56,282 bases of DNA from positions 1 through 56,282 of the forward strand of contig JALJEE010000381.1 of NCBI GenBank assembly GCA_023231475.1, given 5' to 3'. Every line of letters starts with the position of its first letter. The stretch's first letter is position 1. The notes beneath the pieces were generated by a model. It saw nothing but the letters and a program-made list of their open reading frames with translations. It was not told the origin of the DNA and did not search any database. This stretch comes from Seison nebaliae. Its lineage: Eukaryota > Rotifera > Pararotatoria > Seisonacea > Seisonidae. Both the position numbers and the translations under genes were made by a program. Below are positions 44,142 to 55,872 of this stretch, in pieces.

Positions 44142-45732
44142 AAGCAAATTAAAATGGAAACAACAAGAAATTTTAATAAAATAATTCTCTTAAATTTCAA
44201 AAGCAAAAATCTTTTATAGGAAAATAATGAAGTTCTCTAATTGAAGTTTAGATGATTTCCATGTAAATTATTTTCCTTAACTTTTTCCTTCGTTTATTAT
44301 GAAAATTATCTTTCAACATTTTAATTTTATTTTGAAGAATTGATTCATTTATCTCCCTCTTCTCTCTCTTTCAACATTTTTTTTTCCTAATTAAACTTAT
44401 GAAGAACATTGAACATAAAAAGAAAAGAATTGAAAATTTGAGAAAGTAGGATATCTACTACAATTAGAATTGTTAATTATGAAATTATTTTGAATTAAAT
44501 CGAATAGTTTGTTATGAAATTAAATTAAAGTATTTAAAGTTAATTACTTGAAAGATTTAATGAAAGGAATTGATTGTGACATTTTTTTTGAGAAGGAAAA
44601 AGTTTCATGAAAATCATTTGACGAATTAATCAGTCGATCCATCAAATATTGATATATGTCAATAATTTTTATTAATAGGAAAGTTCAATATGTTGGCAAT
44701 TTGGAATGCAGACGGAATTGGCGAGTGGACAGGATGGAGGGAGGAGATGAAAGAATAACAAGAAATTTAATTAATAAATGGAGTAGGGAGGGAGTGGGAG
44801 GTTTTGGGTGGAGGAAATGGAGAGAAGAGAAAAACAATAGAACAATATTTTTTATTAGAATTGATACGAGAATTATTATTGTAAGAGAATTGTACAATTA
44901 AGCAATTTATCACAATTATCAATTCCATCTGGAATATGTGGAACACTCGAATCGTGCACATAGCGAGCTTAGCATTTGATAGAGAAGCTGCCATATAATT
45001 ACAGTGGTTTGCGCTGTCAGATTTGTAACATTGGATACTGATGAAGTATCGATTTTGCATATTTCCTCCTCGTTCAATTTTCGTGCTTACCACCAAACAT
45101 AGACCGGATAGGAATATAAGCGAAATATGTGGTAGAGGTAAAAGGGAACGACAACTATTAAGTTAAATTAGGAAAGTAAGGAGTATGAAGGCACATCGCG
45201 AATAAGGAAGACAAGCTAGGAAACCGACAGAAAACTGAATAGATGACTTTTCTGTTGTGCAAACTATAAGTAATAAAAGAAGAAAAAGAAAAAAGAACAT
45301 GAAAATGAATTCGATCAGATATTTCTCTCTTATCATTTCTCTCTCTACTCGTCGTCCGACCACATTCTACTGATATCGGGGTGGCAGACGACGAAATAAT
45401 AGCACGACAATAAAGAAGAATAAGCAAAAGAAATTATGTCGGTAATAGATGTAGTCAGCAAGTAAAATAAGTAAGTAAGTAAGTAATCATGAAAATCATA
45501 AGAATAATCGAAGAAGAAATAGAAGAAGAATAAACGATAAAACATAAATCAAACAACTTCAATTTGTACATTTCTACCAACGTATGATGTCGATGTATGT
45601 ACATAACATTTGTCAATCTCACTAATTTTCTCATGGAAAAATCATTTCAAACTCATCTCCGTTCACTTATCATCATGATTATCAGATCAATAGCATATTA
45701 GTGAGCACGTATTTGGAAAACATGATTGTGTC
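44142..45732. other. 1.6-kb spacer before the CUB/LDLa gene
   Basis: Several open frames of 60-110 codons on both strands (44656-44901, 44685-45096, 45158-45545) have no family features and overlap each other. No splice model joins them. A (GTAA)n-like run (AAGTAAGTAAGTAAGTAA) lies at about 45468-45487. The last 150 bp are the presumed promoter of the receptor gene. Confidence 0.45.
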
Positions 45733-48293
45733 ATGACCAATCATCTATTATCCCATTATCATCTACTTCGATTTCTTATTATTATTATTAGCATTATTGG
45801 GACGATCAACACCTTGCCAAACATTCGACGTTCAACTTTCTCTTGTCCATCTCATTGTGTTTCACAACTCTTTCTAGTATATCTCGACAAAACTATCGAT
45901 TGTGGTACTGCGAGAGAAATTGATGGTGCTGTCATCTATAGTCAATCTGGTTCCGTATATAAAGCAAATACTTATTGTAAAGTCATTCTTCAAGTTCAAC
46001 TTCTTTTCTTTTCGTCATCTAAATTCATTATCATCCCTCTTCTCATTAAATTTGATCACATTCCCTCTCACTTTGAAGGCGAGAACACCTGGTTGGAGAT
46101 TAATGATGTATTTCGTCTATTTCAACATCACATCCACTTCTTCCTCTCATGGATTGAAATGTTCGGATAAATTAACAATCTATGATTCGTATGAAGCCAA
46201 TGAGCATAATGTGAGAGTTAGTTCACTTTTATTCACCCATCCCATTAAACTTCTTCCCCATTTTTTAAAAATTATAGCCAGATCTTGGTGGTATGACTGG
46301 TCTATGTAATTTCGCACCTGTAAGACCAATATTTTTTGGGAGTTCACTTACCATCGAATTCTTTTCCGATGATGATCCAACTGATAATGGAAGCGGATTC
46401 CAAATTATTGTGACGTCTTTCTTTGATGAGAAATTCTACAGGAAATGGAACAATTTTCAACGATATCGAAAAAATTTTAAGAATTCCCAACTTTTTAAAA
46501 AGTATGAGAGTATGAAATACATAAAACTGGATGTGAATCGAATAGAGAACGTCCGTTTACGATACACTGCTCAACATTGTACAGATGCAGCCAGAACTTT
46601 ATTATCGCACTCGCGGTCGTTAGTGGAGAATATTGCTCAATTATTCTTCTGTCCTACACAATTGTCTCTCAATCAATTTCCGCCAATGAATAGTGTAAAT
46701 GATTATGATAAATATTTGAATGACGCTCAACATATTAGTCGATCGAATGGTTTGTGTATATCAGCTGATTTGGTATGTGATCGTATAAAACACTGTCATT
46801 CATATTTCAATTCGTCTGACGAAGAGCACTGGGCGTGCAATGCCAATGAATTGCCACCATTCTCCAAAAATTTCCAGATATCTAATAACCATAATGGAAA
46901 TTTTAATGATGTAAATCAGAATAGTGGATTTGAATGGTTAAACATCTTTGGGCTATCAGTTGAAGCATTGATCACTGTTTCCATGGCAACGATTGTCACA
47001 TTAATCAGCATAATTATTGCGTGTGTGATATGTTGTTGTCGCAACGGAGGCCCATTCAGCTGCTTCGTTCGTTGTTGTTGTTGTTGTCACGAGAGAAACA
47101 ATTCATCCAATTCTTCCGTGTCGTCAATTGGAGCGTCGTCGATAGAAATAATGGAGAAGAAATCGAATTTCTGCTGTTTCGCTCATCATCGAAAAGATCG
47201 TTTGGAGAAGCGCCTGGCACAACAAAAACATTTGACTGTACAGAATATTCGAAGTAGGAATCGGAACAATTCGAAAGAGAAATGTTCCTTAATTCTGACA
47301 GACAGGAGGACGTTGGAAGAAGAATATCGAAAGAGAATGAAATTGAAAGATAAAGAAATCCAAAGTGAATTGGAGAAGTTTGATGAAATGAAACCGAACG
47401 TGAAAAATAAAACTGATACTATCGGTTATCAACATCAGATTGTTATGGCAGAAGATCATCAACATTTAACAAACGAACTAAATGAAAATCAATTAGGTAA
47501 TTATGCGAATAACATGACGACGTTACCGAAACAGAATCAATATTTTTCCTCTCCCCTCCTCTCACCTACTCATCCGAATAATACGATTAATGTAAAGAAC
47601 GTTCAATCGCCATCAATGATTATCGTATCGAGAGCAAATACATTACGAACATCCCAATTAAATGATCCACAAAGTGTATATCGTACTGGATCTTTACTAC
47701 TCTCTCCTTATGCACCTGACCACCAACAACAACAACAAGAGACATTAAAAGAACTTAATAATCATAATCCTAATATTTTTTTAACAACAAATCAACAACA
47801 ACAACAACAACAATCAGAGCAACAAGGTCAAGTTCGACCTTCATTAATACATCACCCGCTTCACCAACAACAACAACAACAACATCAACCACCACAAATC
47901 TTATTGACTTCTGATCCCAATCAATATTTAATTAGTCCGGCTGATAATATCATTCACCAGCAACAACAACAACAACAACAACAACAACAAATTCCCCAGC
48001 AATTAACTCATCAATTTCATCATTTTGCTCCCATCGAAAAACGGCCTCAATATTATACACCGACATTGAAAAGACATTGTGATACAATTGATCGACAACA
48101 ACATCCGTCGCAAATACCTGTCAATCTTCATCATCATCATTTACAACAGAAGCAGCCACAACAATCGAACCAGCAACAACCTCTTCGAATGATGACATCG
48201 TTAAATGGTGAACAATTTATTAGTCGACCAATCTACGGATCGTTGTTGAGACAAAATGGACAATTATATTTTGTGGATGAAAGATCAAAATGA
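45733..48293 (+). CDS. CUB-LDLa single-pass receptor with long Gln-rich cytoplasmic tail
   Basis: Three exons: 45733-45981, 46079-46210 and 46278-48293 (introns 97 and 67 bp), 798 aa. A signal peptide (FLIIIISIIGTIN) is followed by a CUB domain (CGTAREIDGAVIYSQSGS to SGFQIIVTSF), a spacer, and an LDL-receptor class A module (CISADLVCDRIKHC, SDEEHWAC with the acidic calcium-binding box). A transmembrane helix (ALITVSMATIVTLISIIIACVICCC) and a Cys-rich juxtamembrane patch (CFVRCCCCC, likely palmitoylated) come next. The roughly 450-residue tail is rich in Gln, His and Pro with several polyQ runs coded by CAA. The layout resembles LEV-10/Neto-type auxiliary subunits and orphan insect CUB/LDLa receptors. 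A ligand or channel partner cannot be named. Both introns have non-GTT donors (gtcatt, gtgaga). Confidence 0.8.
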
Positions 48294-49501
48294 AACTTCT
48301 CAACATCTTCCACTACTTCTACCTCAAAACCGAAATTTCAAGTTTTGCTTCGCTCTCCAAATTTTGGTACTTCTTAGATTAGTTCCATTTTGCCCAATTG
48401 TAAATAGCCGAATTGGAATGGGAGAAATTATAATATTTCCTCCCTAATATTTTGACCTTCTTCCTCCATCACTTTTACAATTCATTCATCTATTCATCTA
48501 ATAATCATTCTTTTTTTTCATTTCATTTCCACAAAAGAAAGTTTCTCGTCATCAATTCTCTTCGTCTTTCCATCGAATATAAATCATTTCTTATAATTTA
48601 TTCTGTATATTGTTGAATGAACTCGAATAAAACTTAAAGAAAAAACAACACAACTTCAACATTCTCTCAAAATATTTTATACTTTTCTTCCGATCAATTA
48701 AATACATCCATCATCCATTGCCTGACGGAAGAAGCACACGTGAGTTCCCATATCCAGTCTACCTATCCGATCGACTGGTTGACGAGAACACGAATTCCAA
48801 CTTTCTCTAAATTCAACAACTTCTGTCATTTACATGAAAATATTTCTTCTCAATCACTAAAAAGAACACATAACAACAAAGAGGAACTAGCACGCTGGTG
48901 GAAAGTTCTATGAAATGGAAATGTTTGAAAAAAAAATGAAAGTAAACTGGAAAAACAAAGAACTAATAGTAACTACGTAGCTCTACCTTAAAATTCAACT
49001 GGATATGAAACTAACCGAATAATCTCTGTAGCTCATACGAAAGTCGTCGTCGCTAAACTCGATCCGTTTATTGAATATATTAACTAGAAGGAAAGAAACA
49101 CTGCTAGAAACATTTTTATTACTATTTAGCCTATTCTAAAATTTTCACCTTCAACACATTTATCGTTTCTTCCTTCCACTTACTCATACGCAGATTCGTT
49201 TGCTCGTAGCTTGCCAACGTAAACAAAACGAGAGAAACGATAAAGATGTGATCGATTAACTTTAGAGCATGGAGATGAAAAACATTCTGCTCCATTCCTC
49301 TCTAACCAGCAATGGGAAAAGTAAACAGAACGTAAAGTAAAATAAAATAAAAGTGAATTCTCTCCGAGACATTTTGACAACTTCTTTTGATAATCTAATA
49401 ATCGATAGAATTCTCATTTTCTCCACAATTAGATGATGATTGACTTATAAGATTAATGTATTCATAAATCATTTCCTTCTTGCCAATTCCACTCCCTGAA
49501 A
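48294..49501. other. 1.2-kb spacer downstream of the CUB/LDLa gene
   Basis: No gene supported. The frame at 49180-49380 (minus) is short and featureless. The stretch carries pyrimidine-rich plus-strand text up to about 48850 and is probably 3' UTR plus the promoter of the next gene. Confidence 0.5.
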
Positions 49502-50814
49502 ATGTCAGCGACCGAATATGTTCTTTTTGATACAGCAGCACCCATAACGGTGAAAAAGGCTTTTGATAGACGACCTCCCTCTATTCTCAAATTTGACGAG
49601 CAAAGTGAAGAAAAACCCACTCCATATCTCCAAATACATTACGATTACGCGGCAGAAAGGTTAGAGAATTTGCGTCATGATAGACAGCTCGATCACTTCC
49701 TTCAACATCTCCTAATGAATCGGAGGAAAATGATGCAAAAGAGTAAATTAGAAAAAAAAGTTAATATTTCTTCTTCATTAAAACCTTCATTCATATATAT
49801 ATATATATATCATTCCATTTCCTCATTCGTCATCTCATCGAAAAGAGTTTGGAAGATCGGGTCGAATTCCTTAAACAAATCGAACAGATAATGGATCGTA
49901 ATAAACATACTTCCGCTGCCATAACAATGCCGAAAGTTAATAAGAATTATATCTTAAATAATCAAGACGAATATGTCCGACGATCGAAGAACGTAAATCA
50001 GATTCGAATCGATAAAAATATCTTGATCGACGACTCGATTGATGACAATCATTTGAAGGAGAAATGTTCAGAACAATTCCTCAACGATCGATTACGAATA
50101 GCAGCAGGTAAATTACCAATGAAACACTATCGACCTGATGAAAAGGATAACAATAATACCAACATTAGACAAAATAATATGAATAAAACTATTTCGACGA
50201 ATTCTCAAACGAAAATAAAAAAGAAAGTGAATTTTGTCGAACTTAACAAATTGGCGATCTCGTCTAAATTGAAGAACGAATATATTCTCAACCGTGAAAC
50301 ATTCCAATTATCCACCAACAGTAAGTCGAAACAATCGAATAAATATTTGAAAACTACATCATATAGGTCAGATCTGTATCAAGCTAAATCGCGACTCAAA
50401 TTAAAAGACGAACATTCTATCGATAAAAAAGCGGAGAAAAAAATGCATAAATCGGCTCCAATTTCATCTTACGGTCGGAATTCGAGTAAAAGAAATACAC
50501 AATCCACATCTGCAATGGCAAGATCAATTCGAGAATTAGGAAATTTGACATTGGTCGATTTGGTGCGCAATCGAGAAACGAAGAATGAATCCGCGAAAAA
50601 ATTTGAGACGATTCGCAAACAGAATATCGAATTCAATCGGAACGTTCTCGAAAAAGCCAACGACTTTATCGAGAAGTTACAACAAGAAAAAATTATGAAA
50701 TTAGAAGAAAAATCGAAGAAAAATTCTACACCAAAATTTTATGTTAATAACATCGATTCTAATGGAAAGTCGATGATGCAGTCATTTTCTATTAAACATT
50801 TTGTATCGGTCTAA
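49502..50814 (+). CDS. Basic orphan protein, 408 aa
   Basis: Two exons, 49502-49759 and 49846-50814, with an 86-bp intron that carries a (TA)n run near 49795-49810. The N-terminal third (YVLFDTAAPITVKKAFDRRP, LQIHYDYAAERLENLRHDRQ) looks folded and helical. The rest is Lys/Asn/Ser-rich and probably disordered until a final helix (ETIRKQNIEFNRNVLEKANDF). No signal peptide or membrane segment. The tone is that of microtubule- or cilium-associated proteins, but I recognise no family. Confidence 0.68.
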
Positions 50815-51129
50815 TATCTCTCTCAATTAATTTTCGAGTTAATACATAATAAATTAATAGGTTCCACAAATAAACTTCGAAGGATCTCTATGAATCAATA
50901 TATTCTATATAAAGTCAACATTACAAATAATCAAACTAAAATATAGATAAATGACGATAACTTTTCTCTATTGAATGTTCTATGTATATTTTGATCGCTC
51001 TGTTGAAGTTCTTTCGAATCTCTCTTTAAAAAACAAGAAACAAACTATGATAATAATTTTTAATAAAAAAAAAATCTTCTTTACATCGTTTACTTATTTA
51101 CTTAACATCCTAATCATGTTTCTCTAGCT

Positions 51130-52335
51130 GATCTCGTCACCCTATATTTTTTTAATGAAAATCAGTGATTTCGTCACCCATAAAACGGTGAATTCGTCAC
51201 CCTTTTTTACAGTATTGCGGTTATTTGGTCACCCTGGAAAATTATTCAACTTAAATTTTGCGTAGTTTTTGTTATACGGTGAATTCGTCAACCATCTAAT
51301 TGCATTAATGAGTTTTTATAAGGAATTTAGATGATTTTGGTTGAAAATTATTTATATCCTAATATTGGATGATCAAAAAACTTATTTGGAAATCTTATAA
51401 CGAAGTATTAAAACATTTAAAATAACTTTTAATGTAATGAACTTTAAAAAAAGTCGTGAGAAACGTCTTCGAGAGAAAATACCACGTGAAATAAATGTCA
51501 CTTATTGATGAGAAATTTACTAACATTTTTATTGTACTTGTAAATTTAATTTAGTGTATGAACAATATTCCTTGTGGGAAACAATATAAAGCAAGACAGC
51601 ACGTTTATCCCAACGGGAATTCTAACTAATAAATAATATCTCTCTAAAAATCATAAGGTAATATTTTACAAATCTCCTGATAATCTCCTCAACGGCAATG
51701 ATTGAGAATGTCGATACTTTTATTCACCATTTTTTTGACAAATTACAAATCTTGGAGAAGTTAAATAGAAATTTCGGATTTGATATTGGAAGAAAAACAT
51801 GGAGAAATAATATAACAAATTAGTAATCAAAGTGGGAAAAAATTTTTACTCACGTTTTATAATTTCCAAAGATTGGGATTGGATAATTCAGTTTCAATTT
51901 TTTCGTAAAATGAGTAATGAGTTATTTATGCAATTTTTTTGCTTGAAGTGAGAAACTTGGAAATTTTATTTCATCATTCTGTTTTACTTTTCTTTTGCAC
52001 GAATGATGAAGGGAAGATATTTTAGAATGACACTCATTAATTTCCTAAATTAATTATTAATGAATCCCATTTAATCCATTAAAGAGAATCAACTAAATCA
52101 GAAAATTTATGAGATTAATAGTGTTGGGTGACGAAACTAGAATAAAATGTAATGAATTGCGATGGCAAGTTTTAAAAATAATTTGTTTCGGAACATAGTA
52201 CACTTTACTCTTCTGTATACTCTTTCTAACCATTTAAAGAAAACAGGGTGACGAACTGTCCGTTTGAAAAACGACGAACTGTCCGAATCTGGAAAAAAAT
52301 GATGAGCAAATCTAAGGGTGACGAAATCACCGCGT
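51130..52335. mobile_element. Non-coding element with mirrored subterminal GTCACCC motifs (candidate MITE or foldback)
   Basis: The left side carries five copies of (G)TCACCC-type words in one orientation (51135, 51172, 51195, 51228; a variant at 51287), most preceded by GTGAATT or GTGATTT. The right side carries three copies of GGGTGACGA in the opposite orientation (52136, 52256, 52316). The best mirrored pair is CAGTGATTTCGTCACCC (about 51163-51179) against GGGTGACGAAATCACCG (52316-52332). The right side also has GACGAACTGTCCG twice. There is no transposase frame inside. Clustered subterminal repeats in mirror symmetry are typical of non-autonomous DNA transposons. The exact ends and target duplication are not clear. 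Confidence 0.6.
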
Positions 52336-52903
52336 ACCAGATCCTTAGAGAAAATTAATCAAATGACACTTGTAATCTATGCAAAATTTCAGCAACAATA
52401 GGTAAAATGACAATATTTAAATAAAACAAGACTTACTAATTATTAATTAATAAATAATAATAAAAATTTTTTTTGTTTCGTAAACTTTTTCCAGGCAGCC
52501 TTTTAATCTCAATATACTAATTCCTTCATTCATCGAAATGGGAATAACTCATTGAAAGTATTTAAGAGGAGAACTCACGTGGACAGAGTTCAATACCCAG
52601 AGAATTTATGAAGAAATAATTAGCACTTAACATTGGAAGAAAGTATGAATTAATTAGATACTTACATTATAAGAGAGTAAAATTATTATTACGTTTTTAA
52701 TTATTTATTCAAATACCTAAATTAGGATAAACTTATGAATAATGAAAAATGTAAATGTAAAGTTGTATGATCGATAAAAGGGGGAGATTCTAACTGTAAG
52801 TAACAATGGTGTAAAGATTGATAATGGTGTTCGTCTTTACACACTTAATAAACGCTAGTTATGCTTCTAGTCATTGATCATGTCATTAATTCTCACCTCG
52901 GAA

Positions 52904-52930
52904 CGTGCGTAGATCACTGCGCTACGCACG
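52904..52930. repeat. 9-bp-stem hairpin with GC-rich arms
   Basis: CGTGCGTAG (52904-52912) and CTACGCACG (52922-52930) are perfect complements around a 9-nt loop. They are conspicuously GC-rich against an AT-rich background. Confidence 0.8.
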
Positions 52931-52961
52931 CCCCAATTATGTGGAGTAATCTACGACCTCT

Positions 52962-53084
52962 GCGAACTCGAACGGGAAAAAACTTTATGAATGTAAAATA
53001 TGCATATTTTACATTCATATGGGAACTCGACATTCAACTATACAGAACGGGAACTCGAACGGGAAAAAATTCCACATGTGGAAT
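52962..53084. repeat. Palindrome cluster with direct repeats
   Basis: A 34-bp perfect palindrome at 52986-53019 (left arm TATGAATGTAAAATATG, right arm its complement) and a 16-bp palindrome at 53069-53084 (ATTCCACATGTGGAAT) are each preceded by a copy of GAACTCGAACGGGAAAAAA (about 52964 and 53051). A partial third copy (GGGAACTCGA) lies at 53021. The order repeat-palindrome, repeat-palindrome suggests a structured unit. It could be a foldback transposon end or a non-coding RNA locus. Confidence 0.7.
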
Positions 53085-53648
53085 CGTATCACAAAATTAC
53101 TTTGCGTCTATTCAAAATTAACTAATGAAAAAGAGATTGAACAGAATGAATTGATATTTGAATATTTTTTTTTTAAATAAACATTTTGTTTTTGTGTTTT
53201 GTAACATTTTGTAAAAATTTTTCTTTAACATCAATGATAAATTGAACGTTGAATGTTTGAACGCCAACGGAAAAAAAAAATTTTATTGTCTGAAAATAAA
53301 CCTATAGGTCTTTGAAACGATTCTGAACATCATAGTGTTTTTAAAATTTAAATTTTGGACTTTCTTAAAAAATTTAGTTTAAAAAACTTTTCGAAAAATT
53401 TTAGGCTTAATTTAATTTGCACAGTAGAAACATTCAAAATGAAAGTAGAAATTGTTCTGAAGACATTTAATTTTAAGTGCAACATAAAAACTTATAGGGA
53501 TAAAAGTAAGTCAACAACATAATCTCCTTACCGAATAATAAAACTAATTATAATAGAGAAGTCCTTATTTTATTCTTAAATTATAACGAACACATTATGA
53601 TTATGATTATTATACACCGGTTATTAATTATGAAAATACATGGATTGG

Positions 53649-53849
53649 CGGACAGATCGTAACCCTATATAAAAATTATGTATACAACCCAAAAAATGAC
53701 AGTTTGTAACCTAATTTTCTCAATTTCGGACAGTTCTCAATATATGATATATCATACATATGTATATATTCATATCAATATATCAATAAATATATATAAA
53801 TGAATAAATATAATATAAATAATTTTTGTATAGGGTTCCAATCTGTCCG
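53649..53849. mobile_element. Short MITE with 31-bp terminal inverted repeats
   Basis: The left end (53649-53679) begins CGGACAGATCGTAACCCTAT. The right end, read in reverse, begins CGGACAGATTGGAACCCTAT, with about 4-5 mismatches over 31 bp. The roughly 140-bp interior is ATATAT-rich, with another GGACAGTT near 53729, and non-coding. A target-site duplication is not obvious. No transposase. Confidence 0.75.
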
Positions 53850-54993
53850 GTTACCAATACATGATGGAATGAACTATTAGGGTCAAATTGTTAGAAATTG
53901 ACATTGAGGATATGAATACCATTTACTTTATAATACTTTACCTTTTTGTGCAAGATTGGAATTTATTCAGTCTAGTTGGAAGTCCGGTTTCATTAGGAGA
54001 AATATAATAAAACTTTTAAGAAAGCAGTAAGTTTAGGTCGATTACTGTTTTTCACTTGAACTGTCTTCAATTATCTATATCCGGTAAATGGGCACAATGA
54101 CGAATTTCATTATTTTAAACAAATTGAATGTGTTTTATTTTACTAAAACTATTTTGGTCCAACAACAAATTCATTTTCATGTTAGCAGAAATATTTATAC
54201 GGAACTTTAATACCAAACATTCGAAAGGATGTTTAAATCATTCTCTACATATTTAGTTTCTCCTAAGGATTCTCATGGAAAGTCTTTAGAATGAACAATA
54301 AACTCCCAATGTACATGGTATCTCATTTAGTCAACAAGTCTCATTTGCAATCAAAATTTTCCATCCTCGTTTTTCAATGTCCTCATAATTATGAAGTTTC
54401 TTTCGGCTTCATACCATAGGAATGTTCAGCTAATAATGTTCATCATAGTGTTAACTACGTAAATTATTTATAACGGCTTCATAAATATTCCACTGATTTG
54501 ATAACTTAATTTGATCAGATTTTTTAAAATATCTTATAATATTTTCAAATTTTCATTATAAATAATATTTTCATTAATATGAATTATTAGACGTCAGGTT
54601 AACTTCGATTATTCTACCGTTTTTTCTATAGTGAATTAACCAAATTAATCCAGTAAGTCATCAAAAACGACTTATTTGTTCAATCATCTAGCGAATGTTC
54701 TAATTATTTCTAAAAAGGAACACTTTATTCTTCTCATTTTTATCCCATATTTCACATAAGAAATTTCGTCAATTATGCTATCAAATCTACCTTTATTTTC
54801 CTCATTTTTGTTTTTTTATTTTTTATTTATAAATGCAATATCCGTCAAATAAATTTTATTAGATCGTTCCTTAAAAACAACGGAATCTTGTTTATTTCCG
54901 TCTGCTTATTTTTAGAAAATCAAATTTTATACACATTATTTTTACAGTTTATTAATATAATTTTTCTTCATAGAACATATTAAGAAGAATATT

Positions 54994-55872
54994 ATGATTA
55001 TTTCAGCAAGTTTTCTAGTTTATCTTACCACATGTTATTATCTGTGTATGGTGAATTGTTCAGTTTTCAAGATCCAATACAATAATCTTAATTTGGAGGA
55101 ATATGATATGATGGGAAGTCTCGCTCGACAGTCGGTGATATGTTCAAACAATGCAGATTGTATCGGTTTTAAACTGATTTACACGATAGAAACAAACTTT
55201 TGTTTTAGAATTATGTTTCTCCTTTTATCCCAGACCTGCATCAAGGAAATTGAAAGTTTCATTATTTATGAAAATCTTATAACAACTATCGTCTATCGAG
55301 ACGATATAGCCACAATTTTACCGCTTTTAATAACTGAAAATCCAACGGGTTTACAATCCATATATGCTGATTCGGAAGTCTCGGCTACTTCGGAAACACA
55401 GTTCGCCGTATTCAATTCTTCAATGAATCATTCTTTGGCGCAATATGAGAAGGGATTTGAAGTAGACAACAGCAATTATTTTAGAGGATTAATTTTTTTG
55501 TCTAAAGTCAGTTTAAAATATTCGAAACTATCCCTCAAAATATATTTAATGCGAACTGGTGATAGTCATCCTCTAAGTTTCCTATTGAAATTCAATGAAG
55601 CATTATCTTGTACCAATAAATATAAATTAGACATCAAATGCTACAAAATAAATTCTGACGCCACTTTAACTTACAAGGAAGGGTTCACTCAACAGTTGAA
55701 TGTGGAGTTCATAACTTGGGATACCAAACCAATTTCTTTGTTTTCCGGTTTTGGATTTTGGACTAAAGATTCAGGCGGAATTATTAGAGAGAATGGTACA
55801 TATTATCGAAAATATGACGACGGTTCTTATGAAGTTTCAAGTATTGTTTTAACTCTTATCAGAGAATTATGA
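54994..55872 (+). CDS. Orphan secreted protein, 292 aa
   Basis: Single exon. It starts with a plausible signal peptide (MIISASFLVYLTTCYYLCMVN). A cysteine pair region (ICSNNADCIGFKL, TCIKE) recalls a PAN/apple-like module but is too short to assign. The C-terminal half is beta-rich with two spaced cysteines (LSCTNKY, DIKCYK) and the end GGIIRENGTYYRKYDDGSYE. N-glycosylation sequons are present (NSSMNHS). There is no membrane segment after the signal. It lies next to the repeat-rich desert, and its composition is like that of the other genes. Family not recognised. Confidence 0.62.
   Translation: MIISASFLVYLTTCYYLCMVNCSVFKIQYNNLNLEEYDMMGSLARQSVICSNNADCIGFKLIYTIETNFCFRIMFLLLSQTCIKEIESFIIYENLITTIVYRDDIATILPLLITENPTGLQSIYADSEVSATSETQFAVFNSSMNHSLAQYEKGFEVDNSNYFRGLIFLSKVSLKYSKLSLKIYLMRTGDSHPLSFLLKFNEALSCTNKYKLDIKCYKINSDATLTYKEGFTQQLNVEFITWDTKPISLFSGFGFWTKDSGGIIRENGTYYRKYDDGSYEVSSIVLTLIREL

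Larger units (their letters stand above)
50815..54993. other. 4.2-kb gene-free, repeat-bearing region
   Basis: No credible coding frame. It holds the three repeat structures listed separately (51.1-52.3, 52.9-53.1 and 53.6-53.85 kb). The remainder (50815-51120, 52340-52860, 53090-53640, 53850-54990) is plain AT-rich DNA. The frame at 52861-53121 is a by-product of the palindrome cluster. Confidence 0.6.

Noticed and set aside
44656-45545. Overlapping frames of 60-110 codons on both strands
   Set aside because: Mutually overlapping, no family traits, no splice continuity.
52861-53121. 86-codon frame with two RTGK-type repeats
   Set aside because: The repeats come from the 19-mer and palindromes; no codon bias or homology is seen, and it lies wholly inside the structured repeat.
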